64,000 bases of DNA from Streptomyces sp. WMMB303 (GTDB taxonomy: Bacteria; Actinomycetota; Actinomycetes; Streptomycetales; Streptomycetaceae): the NCBI RefSeq assembly GCF_029351045.1, contig NZ_JARKIN010000001.1:989001-1053000 (forward strand), read 5' to 3'. Positions within the stretch are counted from its first letter, which is position 1. Every line of letters starts with the position of its first letter. Shown piece by piece: positions 26,261 through 34,402 of this stretch. Position numbers and translations under genes: made by a program. The notes under the pieces were generated by a model that was given only the letters and a program-made list of their open reading frames with translations, was not told the DNA's origin and did no database searches.

Positions 26261-27478
26261 TCAGCTGCACAGGGCCACCACCTCGCAGGTGTGCGTCTCC
26301 AGCCGGTGGAGCCCTTCGGCGGCCGGCAGGCGGACGGTGTCGCCGCGCACCACGGTGCGCCGTCCGTCGGGTCGCACGAGCACGGTCCCGTCGGCGTCGA
26401 GGGCGAGCAGCTCGTCCCCGTACCGCAGCAGCACGGCGGCGTCGGGGCCGGCCGAGACGGCGGTGCGGCCCGCCACGAGACCGGCCAGGACGTCGCCGTC
26501 CGGGCACAGCACCCAGGTGGTCGGCGTGCCGAGCGGACGGCCCTGCTCGGGTCGGTGGAAGTCGCTGCCGCCGAGCGGTGCGACCTCTTCGCGCCAGGCC
26601 CGCGCCCAGGCGAGGGGTGCCGAGTGCCGCCGGTCGGTCCAGGTGTGGTGCCAGAGTTCGGCGTGCCGGGGCCGCCGCGCGGCGAAGGGCAGTTCCCAGC
26701 CGCAGTCGTCGGCCAGCGGGTGGTTGACGGACAGCACGCCGCCTGCGGTCTCGGCCTGCTCCAGCCACTCTCCGGCGGGGCGGCGGAAGTCGATCCACCC
26801 GGTGTCGCCGAAGACGTTGGCGTGCCCGAGGTCGGTGGTGACCTCCTGGCCGGGCAGCAGCCGGATACCCTGCCGGCGGGCGACGGCCGGCAGCCAGGGG
26901 TGGTGGCTGACGGTGTTGTGGTCGGTGACGGCGAGGAAGTCCAGGCCCTCGGCGGCCGCGGCGCGGGCCAGCTCGTCCGGGGTGAGGGAGCCGTCGCTGT
27001 GCACCGTGTGCGCGTGCAGGTCGCCGGCCAGCCACTCCGCGCCGTCCTGCCGGGGGACGCGGCGCCGCGGGCGGCTGTCCGCTGCCGGGTGCGGGGGCGG
27101 GGTGGTGGCCGGCGGCGCGGCGGGCGCACGGGTGCCGAGCCGGGCCCGCACCGTCCAGGGCAGGCCCTGCGGCGGGATGCGGTGCAGCCGCAGCAGCACG
27201 TGCCAGGTCCCGGGTTCCAGCGGGCCGGGCAGATAGCCGGGGGTGGCCCACTCGCCGGTGACGGTGAAGGTGTCGCGGGCGCCGCCCGACCAGCCGCGGA
27301 ACTCTCCGTGCGGGCCGAGGAGTCCCAGGTCGAGCACGCCCGCGGCGCGCGGGTAGGAAAGAGTCACGGTGAGGGCGCCGGTACCGCCGGGCACCTCGAC
27401 CGGGACGGTGCGGAGGACCTGCTGGGCGCGCTGCTCCATCGTCCAGGCGCCGTGCCGGATCTGTTCGCGTACGGTCAT
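26261..27478 (-). CDS. PHP-domain metallohydrolase (CehA/McbA type)
   Basis: A 405-residue protein with an N-terminal beta-sandwich (residues 25-115), a proline-rich linker (115-140) and a PHP phosphoesterase domain. PHP motif I is GDLHAHTVHSDG (H155, H157), motif II AVTDHNT (D186, H187), and later ligands are in GQEV, NHP and GGSDFHR. PHP proteins hydrolyse phosphomono- or diesters or related bonds. Placement in a sugar import operon suggests it trims a phosphate, ester or carbamate from the imported compound. It is joined to the ATPase gene by ATGA. Confidence 0.87.
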   Translation of the reverse strand: MTVREQIRHGAWTMEQRAQQVLRTVPVEVPGGTGALTVTLSYPRAAGVLDLGLLGPHGEFRGWSGGARDTFTVTGEWATPGYLPGPLEPGTWHVLLRLHRIPPQGLPWTVRARLGTRAPAAPPATTPPPHPAADSRPRRRVPRQDGAEWLAGDLHAHTVHSDGSLTPDELARAAAAEGLDFLAVTDHNTVSHHPWLPAVARRQGIRLLPGQEVTTDLGHANVFGDTGWIDFRRPAGEWLEQAETAGGVLSVNHPLADDCGWELPFAARRPRHAELWHHTWTDRRHSAPLAWARAWREEVAPLGGSDFHRPEQGRPLGTPTTWVLCPDGDVLAGLVAGRTAVSAGPDAAVLLRYGDELLALDADGTVLVRPDGRRTVVRGDTVRLPAAEGLHRLETHTCEVVALCS

Positions 27479-28587
27479 GACAGCGGGGCCGCCGCGGTTC
27501 CGGCCTCCGCGCGGGCGGTGAGCAGATCTCCGTCCCGGTACAGCAGCGCCCGGTCCGCGCGCGGCAGGGCCCAGCCCCGGGCGCCGAGGGCCGGCTCGCG
27601 CTCCTCGGGGACGACGACCTGGGCACTGGTGCCGTCCTCGAACTCCAGGGTGACCAGCTGGGCGCTGCCGAGGTTCTCCACGACCGAGACGGTGCCGCCC
27701 ATCGCACCGTCCACCGCGCTGTCGGACCAGCTCAGGTACTCGGGGCGGATACCGTAGACGACCTCCTCGCCCGCCGCTGCCCGCGGGGCGGCCTCGTCGG
27801 GCACCGGCAGTTCGCCGCCCGCCACCCGGACCGTCCCCTCCGCGGTGACCCGGCCCGCCAGCAGGTTCATGGGGGTCGATCCGATGAACGAGGCCACGAA
27901 GGTGCTGGCGGGGCGGCGGAAGACCTCGGTCGGGGTGCCCACCTGGCGGAGTTGGCCGCCCTCCATCACCGCGAGGCGGTCGGCCATGGCCAGCGCCTCG
28001 GCCTGGTCGTGGGTGACGAAGACGGTGGTCACGCCCAGTTCCCGCTGGAGTTTCTTGAGGAACGTGCGGGCCTCCAGGCGCATCCGCGCGTCCAGGTTGG
28101 ACAGCGGCTCGTCGAAGAGGAAGACCTGCGGATGACAGGCCATGGCGCGGGCGAGCGCGGCCCGCTGCTGCTGGCCGCCGGAGAGCTGGCCCGGCCGGCG
28201 CTCCGAGAGATGGCCGAGGCCGAGTTCCTCGGCGGTCCGTCGGGCCTTGGCGGCGCGTTCCGCCCTGCCCACCTTCTTGATCTTCAGCGGGTAGCCGATG
28301 TTCTCCTCGACGGTCATGTGCGGGAAGAGGGCGTAGTCCTGGAAGACCATGGCGATGTCCCGGTCGCCCGGCTGCAGCTTTGTGACGTCACGCGCGCCGA
28401 TCCGGACAGTGCCGCCGCTGGCGGCCTCCAGTCCGGCGATGGTGCGCAGCAGCGTGGACTTGCCGCAGCCGGAGGGGCCCAGGAGGGCGAAGAACTCGCC
28501 GTCCCGGACGGTGAGGTCCAGGTCGTGCAGGGCCCGCACGCCACCGGGGTAGACCTTGGCGAGCCGGTCGAGGGTGATGTCTGCCAT
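27475..28587 (-). CDS. ABC transporter ATP-binding protein (UgpC/MalK type)
   Basis: A 370-residue ATPase with Walker A GPSGCGKST (residues 37-45), signature LSGGQQQR, Walker B VFLFDEP and an H-loop TVFVTHD, followed by a C-terminal TOBE-like regulatory domain. Many Streptomyces sugar importers lack their own ATPase and share MsiK; this operon has a dedicated one. Its start overlaps the permease stop by one base (TGATG). Confidence 0.94.
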   Translation of the reverse strand: MADITLDRLAKVYPGGVRALHDLDLTVRDGEFFALLGPSGCGKSTLLRTIAGLEAASGGTVRIGARDVTKLQPGDRDIAMVFQDYALFPHMTVEENIGYPLKIKKVGRAERAAKARRTAEELGLGHLSERRPGQLSGGQQQRAALARAMACHPQVFLFDEPLSNLDARMRLEARTFLKKLQRELGVTTVFVTHDQAEALAMADRLAVMEGGQLRQVGTPTEVFRRPASTFVASFIGSTPMNLLAGRVTAEGTVRVAGGELPVPDEAAPRAAAGEEVVYGIRPEYLSWSDSAVDGAMGGTVSVVENLGSAQLVTLEFEDGTSAQVVVPEEREPALGARGWALPRADRALLYRDGDLLTARAEAGTAAAPLS

Positions 28588-29423
28588 CAGGCCTTGATCC
28601 CTCCGTGGAAGCGGAAGCCGTAGCGGCGGCTGACGAAGAGGAACATCAGCACCACCGGCAGCGAGTAGAGCAGCGAGAAGGTGGAGATCAGCGCGAGGTC
28701 GGGCTGGCCGCCCTCGGTGTAGAAGGTGTACATGACCACCGCGGCGGGCGACTTGTCGGGCGAGCGCAGCAGCAGGAACGGGATGAGGAAGTTGCCCCAC
28801 ACCTGGGCGACCGTCCACACCCCGACCGTGGCGAGTCCGGGCCGGACCACGGGCACGACGATGTCCTTCATGACGCGCAGCGAAGAGGCGCCGAAGACCC
28901 GCGCGGACTCCTCGTAGGAGCGCGGCGTGGTGTCCATGAAGTCCTTGAGGATGAAGATCGCCGCGGGCAGGAGGCCGCCGGTGAGGACGAGGACGACCCC
29001 GAGGTAGGAGTCGACCAGGTCGAGTTCGGCTGCGAGCAGGAAGATCGGCACCATCGCCGCGGTGCCGGTGACGATGGAGGACAGCAGCAGCAGCGCGTAC
29101 AGCAGCCCGTCCCGGCCGCGGATGTGCACCCGGCTGAGCGCGTAGGCGGCCAGCGCGGAGAGCCCGACGACGAGTACGGCGCTGCCGGCGGCCAGGATCA
29201 GCGAACTGGCCAGTGAGTTCACGGCATTGGGGTTGTTCCAGAGCCGCTCGAAGTTGGCGAGGGTGAAGTCGGGCAGCGAGACGGTGATGCCCGGGTGCTT
29301 GTCGAAGGGGGCGCTGGCCAGCCACAGCATGGGCAGCGCGAAGAACGCGAGGGTGAGGGCGACCAGGAGGTAGACGCCGACGCCGCGCAGCAGGGCGGCG
29401 GCGGGGTTCGCCGGGGTTCTCAC
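28587..29423 (-). CDS. Carbohydrate ABC transporter permease (MalG type)
   Basis: A 278-residue membrane protein with six hydrophobic segments. The binding-protein-dependent transport EAA loop is YEESARVFGASSLRVMKDIV. The GTG start overlaps the preceding permease stop as GTGA and is preceded by GGAGGA. It pairs with the MalF-type subunit. Confidence 0.92.
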   Translation of the reverse strand: MRTPANPAAALLRGVGVYLLVALTLAFFALPMLWLASAPFDKHPGITVSLPDFTLANFERLWNNPNAVNSLASSLILAAGSAVLVVGLSALAAYALSRVHIRGRDGLLYALLLLSSIVTGTAAMVPIFLLAAELDLVDSYLGVVLVLTGGLLPAAIFILKDFMDTTPRSYEESARVFGASSLRVMKDIVVPVVRPGLATVGVWTVAQVWGNFLIPFLLLRSPDKSPAAVVMYTFYTEGGQPDLALISTFSLLYSLPVVLMFLFVSRRYGFRFHGGIKA

Positions 29424-30445
29424 GCTGACTCCTCCAGTTCGCTGCCGGGGGCGCCCTCGGCGGGTCGTCCGCGTGCGGTCCGGGTCTTCTTCTTCCGGTT
29501 CTTCTGGCCGAGCAGCCGCAGGTAGATCACCGCCACCACCAGGTTGATCAGCAGCATCAGGAAGGAGAGCGCGGCGCCGTAGCCCAGCTCTCCGCTGCCG
29601 AGCGCCGTCTTGTAGATGTGCACGGGCAGCGTCTCGGTCTGCCCGTCGGGGCCGCCGGCCGTGATGAGGAACGGGGTGAAGTCGTTGAACGTCCACAGGC
29701 TGATCAGCAGCAGGTTCGTCAGGATGTGGCCGCGGATGCGCGGGAAGACGACGTCGCGCAGCTGCTGGAGTCCGCTCGCCCCGGCCAGCCGCGCGGTCTC
29801 CAGGTGGGAGGCGGGCACGTTCCCGAGGGCCGCGCTGTAGAGCATCATCGAGAAGGCGCTGCCGCGCCAGATGTTGTAGACGATGATCGACAGCATCGGG
29901 TGGTCGAGCAGCCAGGCGGCGCCGGGCGTGCGGAGCAGTTCGTTGAGAGTGCCGCCGTCCCGGTCGAGGAAGGCGATCCACAGGAAGGCGACGACCGAGC
30001 TGGGCAGGATCCAGGCGAGCATCACCAGCGCTTCGAGCGTCGTCCTGAGCCAGCCGCTGCGCTCGCGCATCCACCAGGCGAGCGCGAAGCCGAGTCCGGC
30101 CTGGCCGATGACGGCGGAGCCGAGGACGAAGAGCAGGGTGAGGCGGAGCGAGTGCAGGAAGCTCTCGTCGCCCAGCGCCTTGGTGATGTTGTCGAATCCC
30201 ACGAAGCCGGGGTCGATGGCGGGGATTCCGGTCAGCCGGTAGTCGGTGGCGCCCAGGTAGAGCGTCCAGACGGCGGGCAGCACCAGGAACAGGGCGATCA
30301 GCACCAGCGCCGGCGCGACGAAGGCGGCGGCCCGGCGGCGGCCGAGTCCGGCCGCGTCCCGCTCCGGCTCCCGTCTCCCCGCTCCCTGCGGGCGGCGGTC
30401 GGCCGCCGGAGCGGCCTGTTCAGCCGATGATGTGGTCGCTGCCAC
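29420..30445 (-). CDS. Carbohydrate ABC transporter permease (MalF type)
   Basis: A 341-residue membrane protein with six transmembrane segments and a basic N-terminal extension (residues 1-40). The EAA loop is LETARLAGASGLQQLRDVVF, and the C-terminal tail is highly basic (QKNRKKKTRTARGR). The GTG start lies inside the end of the binding-protein gene, a 26-bp overlap. Confidence 0.92.
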   Translation of the reverse strand: MAATTSSAEQAAPAADRRPQGAGRREPERDAAGLGRRRAAAFVAPALVLIALFLVLPAVWTLYLGATDYRLTGIPAIDPGFVGFDNITKALGDESFLHSLRLTLLFVLGSAVIGQAGLGFALAWWMRERSGWLRTTLEALVMLAWILPSSVVAFLWIAFLDRDGGTLNELLRTPGAAWLLDHPMLSIIVYNIWRGSAFSMMLYSAALGNVPASHLETARLAGASGLQQLRDVVFPRIRGHILTNLLLISLWTFNDFTPFLITAGGPDGQTETLPVHIYKTALGSGELGYGAALSFLMLLINLVVAVIYLRLLGQKNRKKKTRTARGRPAEGAPGSELEESA

Positions 30446-31823
30446 CGAGCACCTCCTCCAGATCCTTGCGGTAGGCCTGTGCGACGTGGCCGGGCTCCCG
30501 GCCCGCCACCACCCGGGCCGTCGCCTCCTGGAGCGCGAGGGAGACGGCGGTGTAGGCGGCGAGCGGGGGCCGGAAGCTGGTGACGGGCAGTGCCTTCTCG
30601 GCGCAGAACCGGAGCATGGGGTCCTTCTTCAGGACCACGTCGTTCACGTCGTCCCGCTCGGTGATCATGGCCGCGTCCCCGAGCCGGGCCCGCAGCGCAC
30701 GCGCCGAGTGCAGCGCGGTCAGCAGGGCGAACGCCTGGCGAGGGTGGCGGGTGTTCGGGTTGAGCACGTGCACGGCGCCGCCGGAGAGGCTGACGTGGTC
30801 CCGGCCGCCGATGCCCTCGTGCCGTGCGCGAGCGGGCACCAGGGCATAGCCGACATCGTTGTCACGCCGCTTCATGGGGGCCGTCCCGGTGCCCGGGGAG
30901 ATCACGTCCCGCCAGAAGTAGTCGCCCTCGGCGAGGATGCCCAGCCTGCCCTCCGCGAACTGTTCGAAGGACTTGTCCCGGCCCTTGGCCTCCTGCTGGA
31001 GCCGCGGATCGCCCAGTCCGTGCCGGTAGACGTCCCGGTAGAAGCCGAGCACGGCCCGCAGCTCCGGGGTGTCGCCGTACCAGCGGTCCCCCTTGGCGAC
31101 CCGGCCGCCGGCTCCGGTGAGCAGCGGTAGCACACCCTGCATGGTGGTGGCCTCGCCCATCGCGGTACCCGCGTTGATCTGCAGCGGGGTGACACCGTCG
31201 AGGCGTTTGAGGGCACGCGCCGCGTCGAGGATGTCCTGCCAACTGGCCGGTTGCCAGTCGACCGGGAGGCCGGCCCTGCGGAAGAGCGGTTTGTGGAAGT
31301 AGAGGACCCGCGCGTCGGTGCCCGCGGGTATGCCGTACAGCTTCCCCTCGAAGCGGGCGAGGGAGCGCACCTTCGGGCTGATCTGCCGCCAGCCGGACCA
31401 GTCGGCCACGCCGGATCCGGCCACCTCGCGCAGCGGCCTGATGTACTCGGCCTGCGCGAACTCGCCCAGCCAGATGCCGTCCAGCGCCATCACGTCCGGC
31501 CCCGCCTGCGCCTTCAGGTCGAGGGCCAGCTTGGTCTTGTACTGCTCGTCGTCCACGCCGCTGGGCTGGAACTCCACGCGCACGTCGACGCCTTCGGCGC
31601 GCTGCCGGGCGACGAAGCGGGGTATGACCCAGCGCTCGATCCACTCGGCCTCGTCGGCGTTCTTGCCGCCCGCGACGGCGTTGGTGGCGACGCTGAGCGC
31701 TATTGCGCCGTTCCCGCCCTCGCCCCCGCGCGGATCGAGCGGACTCCCGCAGCCTGCGAGTGCCGCCGAGCCGGCTCCGAGGACGGCGGCGGTCAGCGCG
31801 GTTCTCCGCGCGACAACTCCCAT
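30420..31823 (-). CDS. Extracellular sugar-binding lipoprotein (ABC type 1)
   Basis: A 467-residue binding protein with a basic start, a hydrophobic core and the lipobox LAGC near residue 25, so it is lipid-anchored outside the membrane. Segments such as DVMALDGIWLGEFAQAEYIR and LYGIPAGTDARVLYFHKPLF are typical of family 1 sugar receptors. It is the first gene of the mannosidase operon. A large dyad lies 56-106 bp upstream. Confidence 0.92.
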   Translation of the reverse strand: MGVVARRTALTAAVLGAGSAALAGCGSPLDPRGGEGGNGAIALSVATNAVAGGKNADEAEWIERWVIPRFVARQRAEGVDVRVEFQPSGVDDEQYKTKLALDLKAQAGPDVMALDGIWLGEFAQAEYIRPLREVAGSGVADWSGWRQISPKVRSLARFEGKLYGIPAGTDARVLYFHKPLFRRAGLPVDWQPASWQDILDAARALKRLDGVTPLQINAGTAMGEATTMQGVLPLLTGAGGRVAKGDRWYGDTPELRAVLGFYRDVYRHGLGDPRLQQEAKGRDKSFEQFAEGRLGILAEGDYFWRDVISPGTGTAPMKRRDNDVGYALVPARARHEGIGGRDHVSLSGGAVHVLNPNTRHPRQAFALLTALHSARALRARLGDAAMITERDDVNDVVLKKDPMLRFCAEKALPVTSFRPPLAAYTAVSLALQEATARVVAGREPGHVAQAYRKDLEEVLGGSDHIIG

Positions 31824-31878
31824 CCGGGCCCCTCCTTGCGTCCTTGCGCCAGAGATCGTGCCCGGAAGAGTGGCACGG

Positions 31879-31928
31879 TGCCCGGATGACGTAAAGAGCT
31901 GTTGTCCTTACATTTACATCACGGGCAC
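31879..31928. promoter_or_regulatory. Large operator-like dyad before the mannosidase operon
   Basis: TGACGTAAA (31887-31895) pairs with TTTACATCA (31913-31921) with one mismatch, flanked by perfect outer arms GTGCCCG (31879-31885) and CGGGCAC (31922-31928). The AT-rich core stands out from the local GC content. It probably binds a GntR- or LacI-type regulator, none of which is encoded nearby. Confidence 0.55.
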
Positions 31929-31961
31929 AGCACCGGTCACCGGTGACCACGGGAGCGCGGC

Positions 31962-32132
31962 TCAGCGCGGGGAACGCCGGGTGGCCCCGGCGGTGATGCG
32001 CCAGGCCGCGTACAGAAAGGCGATCAGTGCCACGAAGATGCCGATGACCAGGAGGTAGAACAGCCCCTCGACGATGGAGCCGAAGACCCCCAGCAGGATC
32101 GCCACCGCGACCAGGAACAGGAACAGCAGCAT
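31962..32132 (-). CDS. Small hydrophobic membrane protein
   Basis: A 56-residue protein that is almost entirely hydrophobic for residues 1-45 (MLLFLFLVAVAILLGVFGSI; VEGLFYLLVIGIFVALIAFL) with a short basic tail (WRITAGATRRSPR). It has a strong Shine-Dalgarno GGGGAGG 5 nt before the ATG. It has two closely spaced membrane helices. Streptomycetes carry many such stress-associated hydrophobic peptides; function is unknown. It lies 15 bp after the PRC-barrel gene and is probably cotranscribed with it. Confidence 0.75.
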   Translation of the reverse strand: MLLFLFLVAVAILLGVFGSIVEGLFYLLVIGIFVALIAFLYAAWRITAGATRRSPR

Positions 32133-32147
32133 CGGGACCTCCCCGTC

Positions 32148-32504
32148 TCAGCGGCGCGCGAGGCGGCGCTCGCCACCCGCGCCCGGGGTGTACTCGATCT
32201 CGTAGTGGGCGAAGACGGAGGACTCGTCCCCGGCCGGCAGCACGTCGTCCGTTCCGATGGACGGGGCGTCCTTGACCTGACTCCTGGGGTACCGGACCTT
32301 CAGATACCCCGGCCCCACGGTGGCTCCCGCCAGCGGGACGAAGACGAGCCGGTGCCGGGTGGGCATCCCGACGGTCACGGTGGCGAAGGAGGGCTGGTCG
32401 GTGGCCGTGTCCACGTACACCGACTCCAGCGGGCCGATCCTGCTGCCACCCGCGTCCACCACGTCGTGCCCGCGCCACTCCCGGATGTCGTCCGGCTCGA
32501 ACAT
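32148..32504 (-). CDS. PRC-barrel domain-containing protein
   Basis: A 118-residue protein with a PRC-barrel-like fold at residues 5-80: IREWRGHDVVDAGGSRIGPL, then ESVYVDTATDQPSFATV. The remainder is a short acidic tail ending in basic residues. The start follows GGAGGAAGAG. Such proteins are common in streptomycete osmotic-stress regulons; biochemical function is unknown. Confidence 0.82.
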   Translation of the reverse strand: MFEPDDIREWRGHDVVDAGGSRIGPLESVYVDTATDQPSFATVTVGMPTRHRLVFVPLAGATVGPGYLKVRYPRSQVKDAPSIGTDDVLPAGDESSVFAHYEIEYTPGAGGERRLARR

Positions 32505-33149
32505 CTCTTCCTCCGTCCCGGGGGCCTGCTTCCATGGTGGCACCGGAATCCCCGGCGCTCGCGGCAGCGCGCCGGGAGGCGGCACGCACCCCTGGACCTC
32601 GACCACGGACGGTGACCGCGGGTTGCCGCCGCGGTCGCCGCAGCAACCCGGCCGGGCCCCCGGGGCGCAGCCCCGCCCCCGGAACGGCTCGGCGCCCCCG
32701 CTCCCGCCGGGCGGGCATCCGGGCGGGCGGCGGGTGACCTCCACGCGGACTCCGGCGAGAGGGGGCGGAGCCGGTGGATCGCGTCGAGGCCGGACCCCGG
32801 CCGAAGCGCGCCGGGACACCGTCGCCGCGCATCGGACCCCTTTCGGAGGACCGCCGGTCGCAATCGCGTAGCCGCGATCCCGGCCGAGCTCGGCGGCGGA
32901 CCCGCCGTGGGGCGACTGCGGGAGCAGACACGCCGGTGGAGACGCGAAAGTTCGAGTTTCAATCGCATGAACGAATACCGTCAGCGCTCAATTCCCGCCG
33001 TTGCGGCTGGAAACCAGCGGACGAAAGCAGCAACCTCCCATTCTCCAGGACGAGTTCACCTATCGTTCACTTTCGGCGTGCGGGTTCGTCACGCCCTGTG
33101 GGTGACGATGGAATCGGCCCAGCTCGGAGCAGTGGACCGGAGGACGACG
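32505..33149. other. Intergenic stretch without a gene
   Basis: About 645 bp. The left part (32550-32900) is ordinary GC-rich DNA. The part at 32940-33110 is clearly more AT-rich than the surroundings and probably carries the promoter of the secreted protein downstream. I found no credible coding region. Confidence 0.6.
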
Positions 33150-33530
33150 ATGCGACGCCACGTGACCGCCGCCAAGGCGTGCCTCTCGGCCCTCGTCCTG
33201 CTCCTGTCCGTCCTGCTGGCCGCCGAAGGCACCGGCGCCCTCCTCGCCACGGCGAGCGGACCGGCGGCACCCGTCGCCACCGCCGAGGACGTCTCCCCCT
33301 CCGCGGGGCACGAGACGGAGCACGGTGCGGCCGCCTGCCATCCGCGCCGCGCCGTCCGGCATCCGAGCGCGCCGCCGGCCCCCGGTGAGCGTCCGCCGCA
33401 GGTGTGCGCCCCGCGGCTCGGCCCCCCGGCCGCCGCGGGGCGGGTCGCGCTGCCCGGGAACGGCAGCGCGGGCATGCCGTGGCGCAGATCCGCGGAGGTC
33501 CTCGTACTGCACCAGGTGCTGCTGCGCTGA
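33150..33530 (+). CDS. Hypothetical exported protein
   Basis: A 126-residue protein with an N-terminal basic patch and hydrophobic segment (residues 9-34), suggesting export or a signal anchor. The rest is low-complexity, rich in Pro, Ala, His and Arg, with two cysteines (about 57 and 82) that could pair outside the cell. The Shine-Dalgarno GGAGGA lies 5 nt before the ATG. I do not recognise a family; the hydrophilic part could be weakly constrained. Confidence 0.5.
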   Translation: MRRHVTAAKACLSALVLLLSVLLAAEGTGALLATASGPAAPVATAEDVSPSAGHETEHGAAACHPRRAVRHPSAPPAPGERPPQVCAPRLGPPAAAGRVALPGNGSAGMPWRRSAEVLVLHQVLLR

Positions 33531-33700
33531 CCGGCCGCGGCAGCAGCCCGCCGCCGTCCGTGACCGGCCGGTGAGCGGCGCGCGCCGTCGCGGGGCGCGG
33601 CCCCGCCGACCTTCCGTACGCAGCCTCCGTACCGCGGCCCGTACCCGGCCCCGCGCGGCCCGGCCCCGGACCGGGGGCCGTACGCCGATCCCGTACGCAC

Positions 33701-33760
33701 CTGAACGCACCTGAACGCACCTGAACGCACCTGAACGCACCTGAACGCACCTGAACGCAA
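33701..33760 (+). repeat. Six tandem 10-bp repeats upstream of carbonic anhydrase
   Basis: The unit CTGAACGCAC is repeated six times (the last ending CAA), finishing 10 bp before the carbonic anhydrase ATG at 33771. The period equals about one DNA helical turn and is not a multiple of three. It could be a phased protein-binding array or a repeated 5' UTR element. Confidence 0.95.
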
Positions 33761-33770
33761 GGTAACCCTG

Positions 33771-34391
33771 ATGCGCTCTCTCATCCCGCACGCACGCACC
33801 TTCTCCGCACGGATCAGCGATCACGACGACGAACGCGAGAGCTACGGCAGGCCGGCGCAGGGCCAGTCCCCCGAAGCCCTCTTCATCTCCTGCTCCGACT
33901 CGCGGGTGCAGCCCGCCGTGTTCACCGGCGCCCGCGCCGGGCAGCTCTTCGAACTGCGCACCGCGGGCAACGCGGTGCCGTCCTACGCCGGGGCCGGGCG
34001 TCCCACCGGCGAGTCGGCCACCCTCGAGTACGCGGTCCGGGTGCTGGAGGTGCCCGAGATCGTGGTGTGCGGGCACTCGCACTGCGGCGCGGTCGGCGCC
34101 CTGGTGCGCGGCGAGGACCTGGCGGCCGTGCCGGCCGTGCACGACCGGCTGACCGCCCGACGGCAGTCCTCCGGGGAGCCGGCCCCCGACGACGTGGCCC
34201 GCACACAGCCCGACGTGGCCGCAGCCGTGCAGCGCCATGTACGCGCCCAGTTGGCCCGGCTGCGCGGACACCCCTGCGTCGCGGAGCGCGAGGCCGCCGG
34301 GCTGCTGCGGCTGCGCGGCTGGTTCTACGGCATCGACACCGGCCGGATACTCCAACTCGACACGCGTCTCGACGCGTTCCTCCCGCTGTGA
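33771..34391 (+). CDS. Beta-class carbonic anhydrase
   Basis: A 206-residue enzyme that interconverts CO2 and bicarbonate. Zinc ligands are C41 (CSDSRV), H102 and C105 (GHSHCGA), with the D43-R45 dyad. It lies 11 bp before a SulP transporter gene, a pairing seen where SulP proteins carry bicarbonate. The Shine-Dalgarno AAGGT sits between the 10-bp repeats and the ATG. Confidence 0.95.
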   Translation: MRSLIPHARTFSARISDHDDERESYGRPAQGQSPEALFISCSDSRVQPAVFTGARAGQLFELRTAGNAVPSYAGAGRPTGESATLEYAVRVLEVPEIVVCGHSHCGAVGALVRGEDLAAVPAVHDRLTARRQSSGEPAPDDVARTQPDVAAAVQRHVRAQLARLRGHPCVAEREAAGLLRLRGWFYGIDTGRILQLDTRLDAFLPL

Positions 34392-34402
34392 GAGGTGGCG
34401 TC

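Noticed and set aside
33060..34355. Long minus-strand frames with repeated VRSGAFRCVQ units
   Set aside because: The repeats are the antisense reading of the 10-bp repeats at 33701-33760, and the frames lie antisense to carbonic anhydrase.
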